The translations under genes were made by a program, and so were the position numbers. This document shows, one piece after another, positions 24,297 through 38,620 of a stretch of 64,000 bases of DNA. The DNA is from Colletes latitarsis. Its lineage: Eukaryota; Arthropoda; Insecta; Hymenoptera; Colletidae. The DNA lies in contig NW_027488365.1 of assembly GCF_051014445.1 (NCBI RefSeq), positions 3,720,001-3,784,000 of the forward strand, given 5' to 3'. Under the pieces are notes generated by a model. The model made no database searches and was not told the DNA's origin. It was given only the letters and a program-made list of their open reading frames with translations. Position 1 is the stretch's first letter, and the number at the start of each line of letters is the position of its first letter.

Positions 24297-25640
24297 TGAA
24301 ACGGTCAACTAAACCTGGTTTCGATCAATATCTTAGAGGATAACGCAAGTTAGGTCTGGGATAGGTCTGGGATTTGCCCTCATCAGACTCATACTTTCGC
24401 ATTCTTCACATACTTGTTGAACTGATCCTGGGTTTTTTCTGGTTCACGTAGTAATGTGGTACCGCACTGAAACAGTCGATTAAACCTGGTTTCGATCAAT
24501 ATTTTAGAGAATAATTCATGTTAGGTCTAGGTTAGGTCCGGGATTTACTCTCATCAGGCTCATTCTTTCGCATATTACTCATACTTGATGGCTAGATCCT
24601 GGGCTTTTTCTGGATTGGTTCACGTAGTAATGTGGGACCACACTGAAACAATCAATTAAACCTGGTCTTGATAAATATTTTAGAGGATAGCGCATGTTAG
24701 GTCTGGGATAGGTCTGGGATTTGACCTCATCAGGCTCACAGCTTCGCGTTTTTCACATACTTGTTGAACAGATCCTGGGTTTTTTCTGGTTTGGATCACG
24801 AAGTAGTGTGGTACCACACTGAAACAGTCAATGAAACCTGGTTTCCATCAATATTTTAGAGGATAACGCATATAAGGTCTAGGTTAGGTCTGGGATTTGC
24901 TCTCATCAGGCTCATTCTTTCGCATATTTCTCATACTTGATGGCTAGATCCTGGGCTTTTCTGGATTGCATCACGTAGTAATGTAGTACCACACTTGAAC
25001 AGTCAATGAAACCTGGTTTCCATCAATATTTTAGAGGACAACGCATGTTAGGTCTAGGTAAGGCCTGAGATTTTCACTGATCGGACTCATACTTTCGCAT
25101 TTTTCACATACTTGTTGAACGGATCCTGGGTTTTTTCTGGTTTGGATAACGTAGTAATGTGGTACCACACTGAAACGGTCAACTAAACCTGGTTTCGATC
25201 AATATCTTAGAGGATAACGCAAGTTAGGTCTGGGATAGGTCTGGGATTTGCCCTCATCAGACTCATACTTTCGCAAACTTCACATACTCGTTGAACAGAT
25301 CCTGGGTTATCTTCTGGTTTGGATCACATAGTAATGTGGTACCACACTGAAACAGTCGATTAAACCTGGTTTCGATCAATATTTTAGAGGATAACGCATG
25401 TTAGGTCTAGGTTAGCCCTGGGAATTTCACTCATCAGACTCATACTTTCGCATTCTTCACATACTTGTTGAACTGATCCTGGGTTTTTTCTGGTTTGGAT
25501 CACGTAGTAATGTGGTACCGCACTGAAACAGTCGATTAAACCTGGTTTCGATCAATATTTTAGAGAATAATTCATGTTAGGTCTAGGTTAGGTCCGGGAT
25601 TTACTCTCATCAGGCTCATACTTTCGCGTTTTTCACGTAC
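24297..25640. repeat. 5-mer duplication (offset 874 bp)
   Basis: ACGGTCAACTAAACC occurs at 24,301 and 25,175, each followed by CAATATCTTAGAGG and a GCAAGTTAGG unit. The spacing is 6 short of five monomers. That is explained by a 5-base deletion at about 24,441, where CTGGTTTGGATCACG has become CTGGTTCACG, and by a missing T in a GGGCTTTTCTGG unit near 24,958. Confidence 0.7.
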
Positions 25641-27276
25641 TTGTTGAACTGATCCTGGGTTTTTTCTGGATTCTATCACGTACTAATGTGATACCACGCT
25701 GAAACAGTCAATGAAACCTGGTTTCCATCAATATTTTAGAGGATAACGCAAGTTAGGTCTGGGGTAGGTCTGGGATTTGACCTCATCAGGCTCATTCTTT
25801 CGCATATTTCTCATACTTGATGGCTAGATCCTGGGCTTTTTCTGGATTGCATCACGTAGTAATGTAGTACCACACTGAAACAGTCAATGAAACCTGGTTT
25901 CCATCAATATTTTAGAGGACAACGCATGTTAGGTCTAGGTAAGGCCTGAGATTTTCACTGATCGGACTCATACTTTCGCATTTTTGACATACTTGTTGAA
26001 CGGATCCTGGGTTTCTTCTGGTTTGGATCACGTAGTAATGTGGTACCACACTGAAACGGTCAATTAAACCTGGTTTCGATCAATATTTTAGAGAATAATT
26101 CATGTTAGGTCAAGGTTAGGTCTGGGATTTGCTCTCATCAGGCTCATTCTTTCGCATATTTCTCATACTTCATGGCTAGATCCTGGGCTGTTTCTGGATT
26201 GTATCACGTACTAATGTGATACCACGCTGAAGCAGTCAATTAAACCTGGTTTCGCTCAATATTTTAGAGGATAACGCAAGTTAGGTCTGGGATAGGTCTG
26301 GGATTCGCCCTAATCAGGCTCATACTTTCGCGTTTTTCACGTACTTGTTGAACTGATCCTGGGTTTTTTCTGGTTTCGATCAGGTAGTAATGTGGTACCA
26401 CACTGAAACAGTCGATCAAACCTGGTTTTGATCAATATTTTAGAGGATAACGCAAGTTAGGTCTGGGGTAGGTCTGGGATTTGACCTCATCAGACTCATA
26501 CTTTCGCACACTTCACATACTCGTTGAACAGATCCTGGGTTTTTTCTGGTTTGGATCACGTAGTAATGTGGTACCGCACTGAAACAGTCGATTAAACCTG
26601 GTTTCGATCAATATTTTAGAGAATAATTCATGTTAGGTCTAGGTTAGGTCCGGGATTTACTCTCATCAGGCTCATTCTTTCGCATATTACTCATACTTGA
26701 TGGCTAGATCCTGGGCTTTTTCTGGATTGGATCACGTAGTAATGTGGGACCACACTGAAACAATCAATTAAACCTGGTCTTGATAAATATTTTAGAGGAT
26801 AGCGCATGTTAGGTCTGGGATAGGTCTGGGATTTGACCTCATCAGGCTCACAGCTACGCGTTTTTCACATACTTGTTGAACAGATCCTGGGTTTTTTCTG
26901 GTTTGGATCACGAAGTAGTGTGGTACCACACTGAAACAGTCAATGAAACCTGGTTTCCATCAATATTTTAGAGGATAACGCATATAAGGTCTAGGTTAGG
27001 TCTGGGATTTGCTCTCATCAGGCTCATTCTTTCGCATATTTCTCATACTTGATGGCTAGATCCTGGGCTTTTCTGGATTGCATCACGTAGTAATGTAGTA
27101 CCACACTGAAACAGTCAATGAAACCTGGTTTCCATCAATATTTTAGAGGACAACGCATGTTAGGTCTAGGTAAGGCCTGAGATTTTCACTGATCGGACTC
27201 ATACTTTCGCATTTTTCACATACTTGTTGAACGGATCCTGGGTTTTCTCTGGTTTGGATCACGTAGTAATGTGGTA

Positions 27277-28380
27277 CCACACTGAAACGGTCAATAAAAC
27301 CTGGTTTCGATCAATATTTTACAGAATAATTCATGTTAGGTCAAGGTTAGGTCTGGGATTTGCTCTCATCAGGCTCATTCTTTCACATATTTCTCATACT
27401 TCATGGCTAGATCCTGGGCTGTTTCTGGATTGTATCACGTAGTAATGTGGTACCACGCTGAAACAGTCAATTAAACCTGGTTTCGCTCAATATTTTAGAG
27501 GTTAACGCATGTTAGGTCTAGGTTAGGTCTGGGATTTGCTCTCATCAGGCTCATTCTTTCGCATATTTCTCATACTTGATGGCTAGATCCTGGGCTTTTT
27601 CTGGATTGTATCACGTAGTAATGTAGTACCATACTGAAACAGTCAATGAAACCTGGTTTCCATCAATATTTTAGAGGATAGCGCATGTTAGGTCTGGGAT
27701 AGGTCTGGGATTTGACCTCATCAGGCTCACAGCTTCGCGTTTTTCACATACTTGTTGAACAGATCCTGGGTTTTTTCTGGTTTGGATCACGAAGTAGTGT
27801 GGTACCACACTGAAACAGTCAATGAAACCTGGTTTCCATCAATATTTTAGAGGATAACGCATATAAGGTCTAGGTTAGGTCTGGGATTTGCTCTCATCAG
27901 GCTCATTCTTTCGCATATTTCTCATACTTGATGGCTAGATCCTGGGCTTTTCTGGATTGCATCACGTAGTAATGTAGTACCACACTGAAACGGTCAATAA
28001 AACCTGGTTTCGATCAATATTTTACAGAATAATTCATGTTAGGTCAAGGTTAGGTCTGGGATTTGCTCTCATCAGGCTCATTCTTTCACATATTTCTCAT
28101 ACCTCATGGCTAGATCCTGGGCTGTTTCTGGATTGTATCACGTAGTAATGTGGTACCACGCTGAAACAGTCAATTAAACCTGGTTTCGCTCAATATTTTA
28201 GAGGATAACGCATGTTAGGTCTAGGTTAGGTCTGGGATTTGCTCTCATCAGGCTCATTCTTTCGCATATTTCTCATACTTGATGGCTAGATCCTGGGCTT
28301 TTTCTGGATTGTATCACGTAGTAATGTAGTACCATACTGAAACAGTCAATGAAACCTGGTTTCCATCAATATTTTAGAGG
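27277..28380. repeat. Tandem 4-mer duplication (offset 703 bp)
   Basis: About 400 bp at 27,277-27,677 recurs at 27,980-28,380, with private marks CGGTCAATAAAACC, ATTTTACAGAATAATTC, CTTTCACATATTTCTC and GTACCATACTG. The spacing is 703 rather than 704 because one unit has GGGCTTTTCTGG with one T missing. The middle segment 27,669-27,989 is itself a copy of 26,790-27,110. Confidence 0.78.
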
Positions 28381-30550
28381 ACAACGCATGTTAGGTCTAG
28401 GTTAGCCCTGGGAATTACACTCATCAGACTCATACTTTCGCATTCTTCACATACTTGTTGAACTGATCCTGGGTTTTTTCTGGTTTGGATCACGTAGTAT
28501 TGTGGTACCACACTGAAACAGTCAATGAAACCTGGTTTCCATCAATATTTTAGAGGGCAACGCATGTTAGGTCTAGGTTAGGCCTGGGATTTTCACTCAT
28601 CAGACTCATACTTTCGCATTCTTCACATACTTGTCGAACGGATCCTGGGTTTTTTCTGGTTTGGATCACGTAGTAATGTGGTACCACACTGAAACAGTCA
28701 ATGAAACCTGGTTTCCATCAATATTTTAGAGGACAACGCAAGTTAGGTCTAGTTAAGCCCTGAGATTTTAACTGATCGGACTCATACATTCGCGTTTCTC
28801 ACATACTTGTTGAACAGATCCTGGGTTTTTTCTGGTTTGGGTCACGTAGTAGTGTGATACCACACTGAAACAGTCGATTAAACCTGGTTTCGATCAATAT
28901 TTTAGAGGATAACGCATGTTAGGTCTAGGTTAGCCCTGGGAATTACACTCATCAGACTCATACCTTCGCATTCTTCACATACTTGTTGAACTGATCCTGG
29001 GTTTTTTCTGGTTTGGATCACGTAGTAATGTGGTACCACACTGAAACAGTCGATTAAACCTGGTTTCGATCAATATTTTAGAGGATAACGCATGTTAGGT
29101 CAATGTTAGCCCTGGGATTCTCACTCATCAGACTCATACATTCGCATTCTTCACATACTTGTTGAACTGATCCTGGGTTTTTTCTGGTTTGGATCACGTA
29201 GTAATGTGGTACCGCACTGAAACAGTCGATTAAACCTGGTTTCGATCAATATTTTAGAGGATAACGCAAGTTAGGTCTGGGATAGGTCTGGGATTTGACC
29301 TCATCAGACTCATACTTTCGCATTCTTCACATACTTGTTGAACTGATCCTGGGTTTTCTCTGGTTTGGATCACGTAGTAATGTGGTACCGCACTGAAACA
29401 GTCGATTAAACCTGGTTTCGATCAATATTTTAGAGGATAACGCAAGTTAGGTCTGAGATAGGTCTGGGATTTGACCTCATCAGACTCATACTTTCGCACA
29501 CTTCACATACTCCTTGAACAGATCCTGGGTTATTTTCTGGTTTGGATCACATAGTAATGTGGTACCACACTGAAACAGTCGATTAAACCTGGTTTCGATC
29601 AATATTTTAGAGGATAACGCAAGTTAGGTCTGGGATAGGTCTGGGATTTGACCTCATCAGACTCATACTTTCGCAAACTTCACCTACTCCTTGAACAGAT
29701 CCTGGGTTATTTTCTGGTTTGGATCACATAGTAATGTGGTACCACACTGAAACAGTCGATTAAACCAGGTTTCGATCAATATTTTAGAGGATAACGCATG
29801 TTAGGTCTAGGTTAGGTCTGGGATTTTCACTCATCAGACTCATACTTTCGCATTCTTCACATACTTGTTCAACGGATCCTGGGTTTTTTCTGGTTTGGAT
29901 CACGTAGTAATGTGGTACCACACTGAAACAGTCGATTAAACCTGGTTTCGATCAATATTTTTGAGGATAACGCATGTTAGGTCCAGGTTAGGCCTGGGAT
30001 TTTCACTCATCAGACTCATACTTTCGCATTCTTCACATACTTGTTGAACGGATCCTGTGTTTTTTCTGGTTTGGATCACGTAGTAATGTGGGACCACACT
30101 GAAACATTCAATGAAACCTGGTCTGGATAAATATTTTAGAGGATAACGCATCTTAGGTCTGGGTTAGGCCTGGGATTTGCCCTCATCAGGCTCATACTTT
30201 CGCATATTTCTCATACTTCATGGCTAGATCCTGGGCTGTTTCTGGATTGTATCACGTAGTAATGTGGTACCACGCTGAAACAGTCAATTAAACCTGGTTT
30301 CGATCAATATTTTAGAGGATAACGCAAGTTAGGTCTGGGATAGGTCTAGGATTTGCCCTCATCAGGCTCTTACTTTCGCATATTTCTCATACTTCATGGC
30401 TAGATCCTGGGCTATTTCTGGATTGGATCACGTAGTAAAGTGGTACCACACTGAAACATTCAATGAAACCTGGTCTGGATAAATATTTTAGAGGGTAACG
30501 CATCTTATGTCTGGGATAGGTCTAGGATTTGCCCTCATCAGGCTCTTACT

Positions 30551-30725
30551 TTCGCATATTTCTCATACTTGATGGCTAGATCCTGGGCTTTTCTGGATTG
30601 CATCACGTAGTAATGTAGTACCACACTTGAACAGTCAATGAAACCTGGTTTCCATCAATATTTTAGAGGACAACGCATGTTAGGTCTAGGTAAGGCCTGA
30701 GATTTTCACTGATCGGACTCATACA
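30551..30725. repeat. Domain-2 type monomer inside domain 3
   Basis: This unit carries GGGCTTTTCTGGATTG with a missing T, ACCACACTTGAACAGTC, TTTTAGAGGACAACGC and GTAAGGCCTGAG followed by CTGATCGGACTC. That combination is otherwise seen at about 18,790-18,930, 23,020-23,150 and 24,955-25,090. Both neighbours are domain-3 types, so it looks like a single transplanted unit. Confidence 0.7.
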
Positions 30726-32239
30726 TTCGCATTCTTCACATACTTGTTGAACTGATCCTGGGTTTTTTCTGGTTTGGATCACCTAGTAATGTGGTACCAC
30801 ACTGAAACAGTCGATTAAACCAGGTTTCGATCAATATTTTAGAGGATAACGCATGTTAGGTCTAGGTTAGGTCTGGGATTTTCACTCATCAGACTCATAC
30901 TTTCGCATTCTTCACATACTTGTTGAACGGATCCTGGGTTTTTCCTGGTTTGGATCACGTAGTAATGTGGTACCACACTGAAACAGTCGATTAAACCTGG
31001 TTTCGATCAATATTTTTGAGGATAACGCATCTTAGGTCTGGGTTAGGCCTGGGATTTGCCCTCATCAGGCTCATACTTTCGCATGTTTCTCATACTTCAT
31101 GGCTAGATCCTGGGCTGTTTCTGGATTGTATCACGTAGTAATGTGGTACCACGCTGAAACAGTCAATTAAACCTGGTTTCGATCAATATTTTAGAGGATA
31201 ACGCATGTTAGGTCTAGGTTAGGTCTGGGATTTGCTCTCATCAGGCTCATTCTTTAGCATATTTCTCATACTTGATGGCTAGATCCTGGGCTTTTCCTGG
31301 ATTGCATCACGTAGTAATGTAGTACCACACTGAAACAGTCGATTCAACCAGGTTTCGATCAATATTTTAGAGGATAACGCATGTTAGGTCTAGGTTAGGT
31401 CTGGGATTTTCACTCATCAGACTCATACTTTCGCATTCTTCACATACTTGTTGAACGGATCCTGGGTTTTTCCTGGTTTGGATCACGTAGTAATGTGGTA
31501 CCACACTGAAACAGTCGATTAAACCTGGTTTCGATCAATATTTTTGAGGATAACGCAAGTTAGGTCTGGGATAGGTCTGGGATTTGACCTCATCAGTCTC
31601 ATACTTTCGCACACTTCACAACCTCCTTGAACAGATCCTGGGTTATTTTCTGGTTTGGATCACATAGTAATGTGGTACCACACTGAAACAGTCGATTAAA
31701 CCAGGTTTCGATCAATATTTTTGAGGATAACGCATGTTAGGTCTAGGTTAGGCCTGGGATTTTCACTCATCAGACTCATACTTTCGCATTCTTCACATAC
31801 TTGCTGAACGGATCCTGGGGTTTTTCTGGTTTGGATCACGTAGTAATGTGGGACCACACTGAAACATTCAATGAAACCTGGTCTGGATAAATATTTTAGA
31901 GGATAACGCATCTTAGGTCTGGGTTAGGTCTAAGATTTGCCTTCATCGGGCTCACAGTTTAGCGTTTTTCACATACTTGTTGAACGGATCCTGGGTTTTT
32001 TCTGGTTTGCATCACGAAGTAGTGTGGTACCACACTGAAACAGTCCATTAAACCTGGTTTCGCTCAATATTTTATAGGATAACGCATGTTAGGTCTAGGT
32101 TAGGTCTGGGATTTGCTCTCATCAGGCTCATTCTTTCGCATATTTCTCATACTTGATGGCTAGATCCTGGGCTTTTTCTGGATTGCATCACGTAGTAATG
32201 TAGTACCACACTGAAACAGTCGATTAAACCAGGTTTCGA

Positions 32240-33190
32240 TCAATATTTTAGAGGATAACGCATGTTAGGTCTAGGTTAGGTCTGGGATTTTCACTCATCA
32301 GACTCATACTTTCGCATTCTTCACATACTTGTTGAACGGATCCTGGGTTATTTCTGGTTTGGATCATGTAGTAATGTGGGACCACACAGAAACAGTCAAT
32401 TAAACCTGGTTTCGATCAATATTTTAGAGAATAGTTCATGTTAGGTCTAGGTTAGGTCTGGGATTTGCTCTCATCAGGCCCATTCTTTCGCATATTTCTC
32501 ATACATGTTGAACAGATCCTGGGTTTTTTCTGGTTTGGATCACGTAGTAATGTGGGACCACACTGAAACAATCAATTAAACCTGGTCTTGATAAATATTT
32601 TAGAGGATAACGCATGTTAGGTCTGGGTTAGGTCTAGGATTTGCCCTCATCAGGCTCATACTTTCGCATATTTCTCATACTTCAAGGCTAGACCCTGGGC
32701 TGTTTCTGGATTGTATCACGTAGTAATGTGGTACCACGCTGAAACAGTCAATTAAACCTGGTTTCGATCAATATTTTAGAGGATAACGCAAGTTAGGTCT
32801 GGGACAGGTCTAGGATTTGCCCTCATCAGGCTCCTACTTTCGCATATTTCTTATACTTGATGGCTAGATCCTGGGCTTTTTCTGGATTGGATCACGTAGT
32901 AAAGTGGTACCACACTGAAACATTCAATGAAACCTGGTCTGGATAAATATTTTAGAGGATAACGCATCTTAGGTCTGGGTTAGGACTAAGATTTGCCCTT
33001 ATCAGGCTCACAGTTTAGCGTTTTTCACATACTTGTTGAACAGATCCTGGGTTTTTTCTGGTTTGGATCACGAAGCAGTGTGGTATCACACTGAAACAGT
33101 CCATTAAACCTGGTTTCGCTCAATATTTTAGAGGATAACGCATGTTAGGTCTAGGTTAGGTCTGGGATTTGCTCTCATCAGGCTCATTCT
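32240..33190. repeat. 5-monomer block copied at 48,442-49,392 (offset 16,202 bp)
   Basis: ACCACACAGAAACAG occurs at 32,391 and 48,593. Both are followed in order by CATCAGGCCCATTC, CTTCAAGGCTAGACCC, GGACTAAGATTTGCCCTTATC and CACGAAGCAGTGTGGTATCAC. The offset is 92 monomers. The copies separate where CATTCTTTCGC faces CATTCTTTAGC. Confidence 0.75.
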
Positions 33191-33440
33191 TTCGCATATT
33201 TCTCATACTTGATGGCTAGATCCTGGGCTTTTTCTGGATTGCATCACGTAGTAATGTAGTACCATACTGAAACAGTCGATTAAACCAGGTTTCGATCAAT
33301 ATTTTAGAGGATAACGCATGTTAGGTCTAGGTTAGGTCTGGGATTTTCACTCATCAGACTCATACTTTCGCATTCTTCACATACTTGTTGAACGGATCCT
33401 GGGTTATTTCTGGTTTGGATCATGTAGTAATGTGGGACCA

Positions 33441-36400
33441 CACTGAAACAGTCAATTAAACCTGGTTTCGATCAATATTTTAGAGAATAATTCATGTTAG
33501 GTCTAGGTTAGGCCTGGGATTTGCTCTCATCAGGCTCATTCTTTCGCATATTTCTCATACTTGATGGCTAGCCCCTGGGCTTTTTCTGGATTGCATCACG
33601 TAGTAATGAAGTACAACACTGAAACAGTCAATTAAACCTGGTTTCCATCAATATCTTAGAGGACAACGCAAGTTAGGTCTGGGATATGTCTGGGATTTGC
33701 CCTCATCAGGCTCATCCTTTCGCGTTTTTCACACACTTGTTGAACAGATCCTGGGTTTTTTCTGGTTTGGATCAGGTAGTAGTGTGGTACCACGCTGAAA
33801 CAGTCCATTAAACCTGGTTTGGATCAATATTTTAGAGGATAGCGCATGTTAGGTCTAGGTTAGGTCTGGGATTTTCACTCATCAGACTCATAATATCGCA
33901 TTCTTCACATACTTGTTGAACGGATCCTGGGTTTTTTCTGGTTTGGATCACGTAGTAATGTGGTACCACACTGAAACAGTCGATTAAACCTGGTTTCGAT
34001 CAATATTTTAGAGGATAACGCAAGTTAGGTCTGGGATAGGTCTGGGATTTGACCTCATCAGACTCATACTTTCGCACACTTCACATACCCCTTGAACAGA
34101 TCCTGGGTTATTTTCTGGTTTGGATCACATAGTAGCGTGGTACCACACTGAAACAGTCGATTAAACCAGGTTTCGATCAATATTTTAGAGGATAACGCAT
34201 GTTAGGTCTAGGCTAGGCCTGGGATTTTCACTCATCAGACTCATACTTTCGCATTCTTCACATACTTGTTGAACGGATCCTGGGTTTTTTCTGGTTTGGA
34301 TCACGTAGTAATGTGGGACCACACTGAAACATTCAATGAAACCTGGTCTGGATAAATATTTTAGAGGATAACGCATCTTAGGTCTGGGTTAGGCCTGGGA
34401 TTTGCCCTCAACAGGCTCATACTTTCGCATGTTTCTCATACTTCATGGCTAGATCCTGGGCTGTTTCTGGATTGTATCACGTAGTAGTGTGGTACCACGC
34501 TGAAACAGTCAATTAAACCTGGTTTCGATCAATATTTTAGAGGATAACGCATGTTAGGTGTAGGTTAGATCTGGGATTTGCTCTCATCAGGCTCATTCCT
34601 TCGCATATTTCTCATACTTGATGGCTAGATCCTGGGCTTTTCCTGGATTGCATCACGTAGTAATGTAGTACCACACTGAAACAGTCAATGAAACCTGGTT
34701 TCCATCAATGTTTTAGAGGACGACGCAGGTTAGGTCTAGGTTAGGTCTGGGATTTTCACTCACCAGACTCATACTATCGCATTCTTCACATACTTGTTGA
34801 ACGGATCCTGGGTTTTTTCTGGTTTGGATCACGTAGTAATGTGGGACCACACTGAAACAGTCAATTAAACCTGGTTTCGATCAATATTTTAGAGAATAAT
34901 TCATGTTAGGTCCAGGTTAGGTCTGGGATTTGCACTCATCAGGCTCATTCTTTCGCATATTTCTCATACATGTTGAACAGATTCTGGGTTTTTTCTGGTT
35001 TGGATCACGTAGTAGTGTGGTACCACGCTGAAACAGTCCATTAAACCTGGTTTGGATCAATATTTTAGAGGATAACGCATGTTAGGTCTAGGTTAGGTCT
35101 GGGATTTTCACTCACCAGACTCATACTTTCGCACACTTCACATACTCCTTGAACAGATCCTGGGTTATTTTCTGGTTTGGATCACATAGTAATGTGGTAC
35201 CACACTGAAACAGTCGATTAAACCAGGTTTCGATCAATATTTTAGAGGATAACGCATGTTAGGTCTAGGTTAGGCCTGGGATTTTCACTCATCAGACTCA
35301 TACTTTCGCATTCTTCACATACTTGTTGAACGGATCCTGGGTTTTTTCTGGTTTGGATCACGTAGTAATGTGGGACCACACTGAAACATTCAATGAAACC
35401 TGGTCTGGATAAATATTTTAGAGGATAACGCATCTTAGGTCTGGGTTAGGCCTGGGATTTGCCCTCATCAGGCTCATACTTTCGCATGTTTCTCATACTT
35501 CATGGCTAGATCCTGGGCTGTTTCTGGATTGTATCACGTAGTAATGTGGTACCACGCTGAAACAGTCAATTAAACCTGGTTTCGATCAATATTTTAGAGG
35601 ATAACGCATGTTAGGTCTAGGTTAGGTCTGGGATTTGCTCTCATCAGGCTCATTCTTTAGCATATTTCTCATACTTGATGGCTAGATCCTGGGCTTTTCC
35701 TGGATTGCATCACGTAGTAATGTAGTACCACACTCAAACAGTCGATTCAACCAGGTTTCGATCAATATTTTAGAGGATAACGCATGTTAGGTCTAGGTTA
35801 GGTCTGGGATTTTCACTCATCAGACTCATACTTTCGCATTCTTCACATACTTGTTGAACGGATCCTGGGTTATTTCTGGTTTGGATCATGTAGTAATGTG
35901 GGACCACACTGAAACAGTCAATTAAACCTGGTTTCGATCAATATTTTAGAGAATAATTCATGTTAGGTCTAGGATAGGTCTGGGATTTGCTCTCATCAGG
36001 CTCATTCTTTCGCATATTTCTCATACATGTTGAACAGATCCTGGGTTTTTTCTGGTTTGGATCACGTGGTAATGTGGGACCACACCGAAACAATCAACTA
36101 AACCTGGTCTTGATAAATATTTTAGAGGATAACGCATGTTAGGTCTGGGTTAGGTCTAGGATTTGCCCTCATCAGGCTCATACTTTCGCATATTTCTCAT
36201 ACTTCAAGGCTAGACCCTGGGCTGTTTCTGGATTGTATCACGTAGTAATGTGGTACCACACTGAAACAGTCCATTAAACCTGGTTTCGATCAATATTTTA
36301 GAGGATAACGCAAGTTAGGTCTGGGATAGGTCTAGGATTTGCCCTCATCAGGCTCCTACATTCGCATATTTCTTATACTTGATGGCTAGATCCTGGGCTT

Positions 36401-38620
36401 TTTCTGGATTGGATCACGTAGTAAAGTGGTACCACACTGAAACATTCAATGAAACCTGGTCTGGATAAATATTTTAGAGGATAACGCATCTTAGGTCTGG
36501 GTTAGGACTAAGATTTGCCCTCATCAGGCTCACAGTTTAGCGTTTTTCACATACTTGTTGAACAGATCCTGGGTTTTTTCTGGTTTGGATCACGAAGCAG
36601 TGTGGTATCACACTGAAACAGTCAATTAAACCTGGTTTCGATCAATATTTTAGAGAATAATTCATGTTAGGTCTAGGTTAGGCCTGGGATTTGCTCTCAT
36701 CAGGCTCATTCTTTCGCATATTTCTCATACTTGATGGCTAGCTCCTGGGCTTTTTCTGGATTGCATCACGTAGTAATGAAGTACAACACTGAAACAGTCA
36801 ATTAAACCTGGTTTCCATCAATATCTTAGAGGACAACGCAAGTTAGGTCTGGGATATGTCTGGGATTTGCCCTCATCAGGCTCATCCTTTCACGTTTTTG
36901 ACACACTTGTTGAACAGATCCTGGGTTTTTTCTGGTTTGGATCACGTAGTAGTGTGGTACCACGCTGAAACAGTCCATTAAACCTGGTTTGGATCAATAT
37001 TTTAGAGGATAGCGCATGTTAGGTCTAGGTTAGGTCTGGGATTTTCACTCATCAGACTCATACTATCGCATTCTTCACATACTTGTTGAACGGATCCTGG
37101 GTTTTTTCTGGTTTGGATCACGTAGTAATGTGGTACCACACTGAAACAGTCGATTAAACCTGGTTTCGATCAATATTTTAGAGGATAACGCAAGTTAGGT
37201 CTGGGATAGGTCTGGGATTTGACCTCATCAGACTCATACTTTCGTACACTTCACATACTCCTTGAACAGATCCTGGGTTATTTTCTGGTTTGGATCACAT
37301 AGTAATGTGGTACCACACTGAAACAGTCGATTAAACCAGGTTTCGATCAATATTTTAGAGGATAACGCATGTTAGGACTAGGCTAGGCCTGGGATTTTCA
37401 CTCATCAGACTCATACTTTCGCATTCTTCACATACTTGTTGAACGGATCCTGGGTTTTTTCTGGTTTGGATCACGTAGTAATGTGGGACCACACTGAAAC
37501 ATTCAATGAAACCTGGTCTGGATAAATATTGTAGAGGATAACGCATCTTAGGTCTGGGTTAGGCCTGGGATTTGCCCTCAACAGGCTCATACTTTCGCAT
37601 GTTTCTCATACTTCATGGCTAGATCCTGGGCTGTTTCTGGATTGTATCACGTAGTAATGTGGTACCACGCTGAAACAGTCAATTAAACCTGGTTTCGATC
37701 AATATTTTAGAGGATAACGCATGTTAGGTCTAGGTTAGATCTGGGATTTGCTCTCATCAGGCTCATTCCTTCGCATATTTCTCATACTTGATGGCTAGAT
37801 CCTGGGCTTTTCCTGGATTGCATCACGTAGTAATGTAGTACCACACTGAAACAGTCAATGAAACCTGGTTTCCATCAATGTTTTAGAGGACGACGCAAGT
37901 TAGGTCTAGGTTAGGTCTGGGATTTTCACTCACCAAACTCATACTATCGCATTCTTCACATACTTGTTGAACGGATCCTGGGTTTTTTCTGGTTTGGATC
38001 ACGTAGTAATGTGGGACCACACTGAAACAGTCAATTAAACCTGGTTTCGATCAATATTTTAGAGAATAATTCATGTTAGGTCCAGGTTAGGTCTGGGATT
38101 TGCTCTCATCAGGCTCATTCTTTCGCATATTTCTCATACATGTTGATCAGATTCTGGGTTTTTTCTGGTTTGGATCACGTAGTAGTGTGGTACCACGCTG
38201 AAACAGTCCATTAAACCTGGTTTGGATCAATATTTTAGAGGATAACGCATGTTAGGTCTAGGTTAGGTCTGGGATTTTCACTCACCAGACTCATACTTTC
38301 GCACACTTCACATACTCCTTGAACAGATCCTGGGTTATTTTCTGGTTTGGATCACATAGTAATGTGGTACCACACTGAAACAGTCGATTAAACCAGGTTT
38401 CGATCAATATTTTAGAGGATAACGCATGTTAGGTCTAGGTTAGGCCTGGGATTTTCACTCATCAGACTCATACTTTCGCATTCTTCACATACTTGTTGAA
38501 CGGATCCTGGGTTTTTTCTGGTTTGGATCACGTAGTAATGTGGGACCACACTGAAACATTCAATGAAACCTGGTCTGGGTAAATATTTTAGAGGATAACG
38601 CATCTTAGGTCTGGGTTAGG
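33441..38620. repeat. 18-mer block duplication (offset 3,170 bp)
   Basis: About 2.0 kb at 33,441-35,450 reappears at 36,611-38,620. Anchors include the TAATGAAGTACAACACTG unit (33,601-area and 36,771-area), GGATATGTCTGGG, CTCATCCTTTC, AGGATAGCGCATG, CATGTTTCTC and CATTCCTTCGC. Differences include GCTAGCCCC against GCTAGCTCC, CACGTTTTTGACAC against CGCGTTTTTCACAC, TGCACTCATC against TGCTCTCATC and TGTTGAACAG against TGTTGATCAG, so roughly 1% divergence by eye. It predates the exact 31-mer duplication, which carries part of it. Confidence 0.8.

Larger units (their letters stand above)
14090..29500. repeat. Array domain 2: distinct variant set, 24-mer organisation
   Basis: Variants seen here and rare or absent elsewhere include GCATATAAGGTCTAGG, GTCCGGGATTTACTCTC, CACAGCTTCGCG, CACGTACTAATGTGATACC, GTTAGCCCTGGGAATTTCAC, and GTCAATGAAACCTGGTTTCC followed by GTAAGGCCTGAG. 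The core is the tandem 24-mer pair at 15,121-23,574. From 23,575 to about 28,400 the same monomer types are reshuffled by shorter duplications. The right edge is gradual: domain-2 forms such as TTAGCCCTGGGAATTACAC persist to about 28,950, and domain-3 forms dominate from about 29,800, so the boundary given is approximate. Confidence 0.7.

Noticed and set aside
27224..27442. 72-codon plus-strand open frame
   Set aside because: It lies wholly in satellite monomers and exists only because of local substitutions; equivalent frames in neighbouring monomers are closed.
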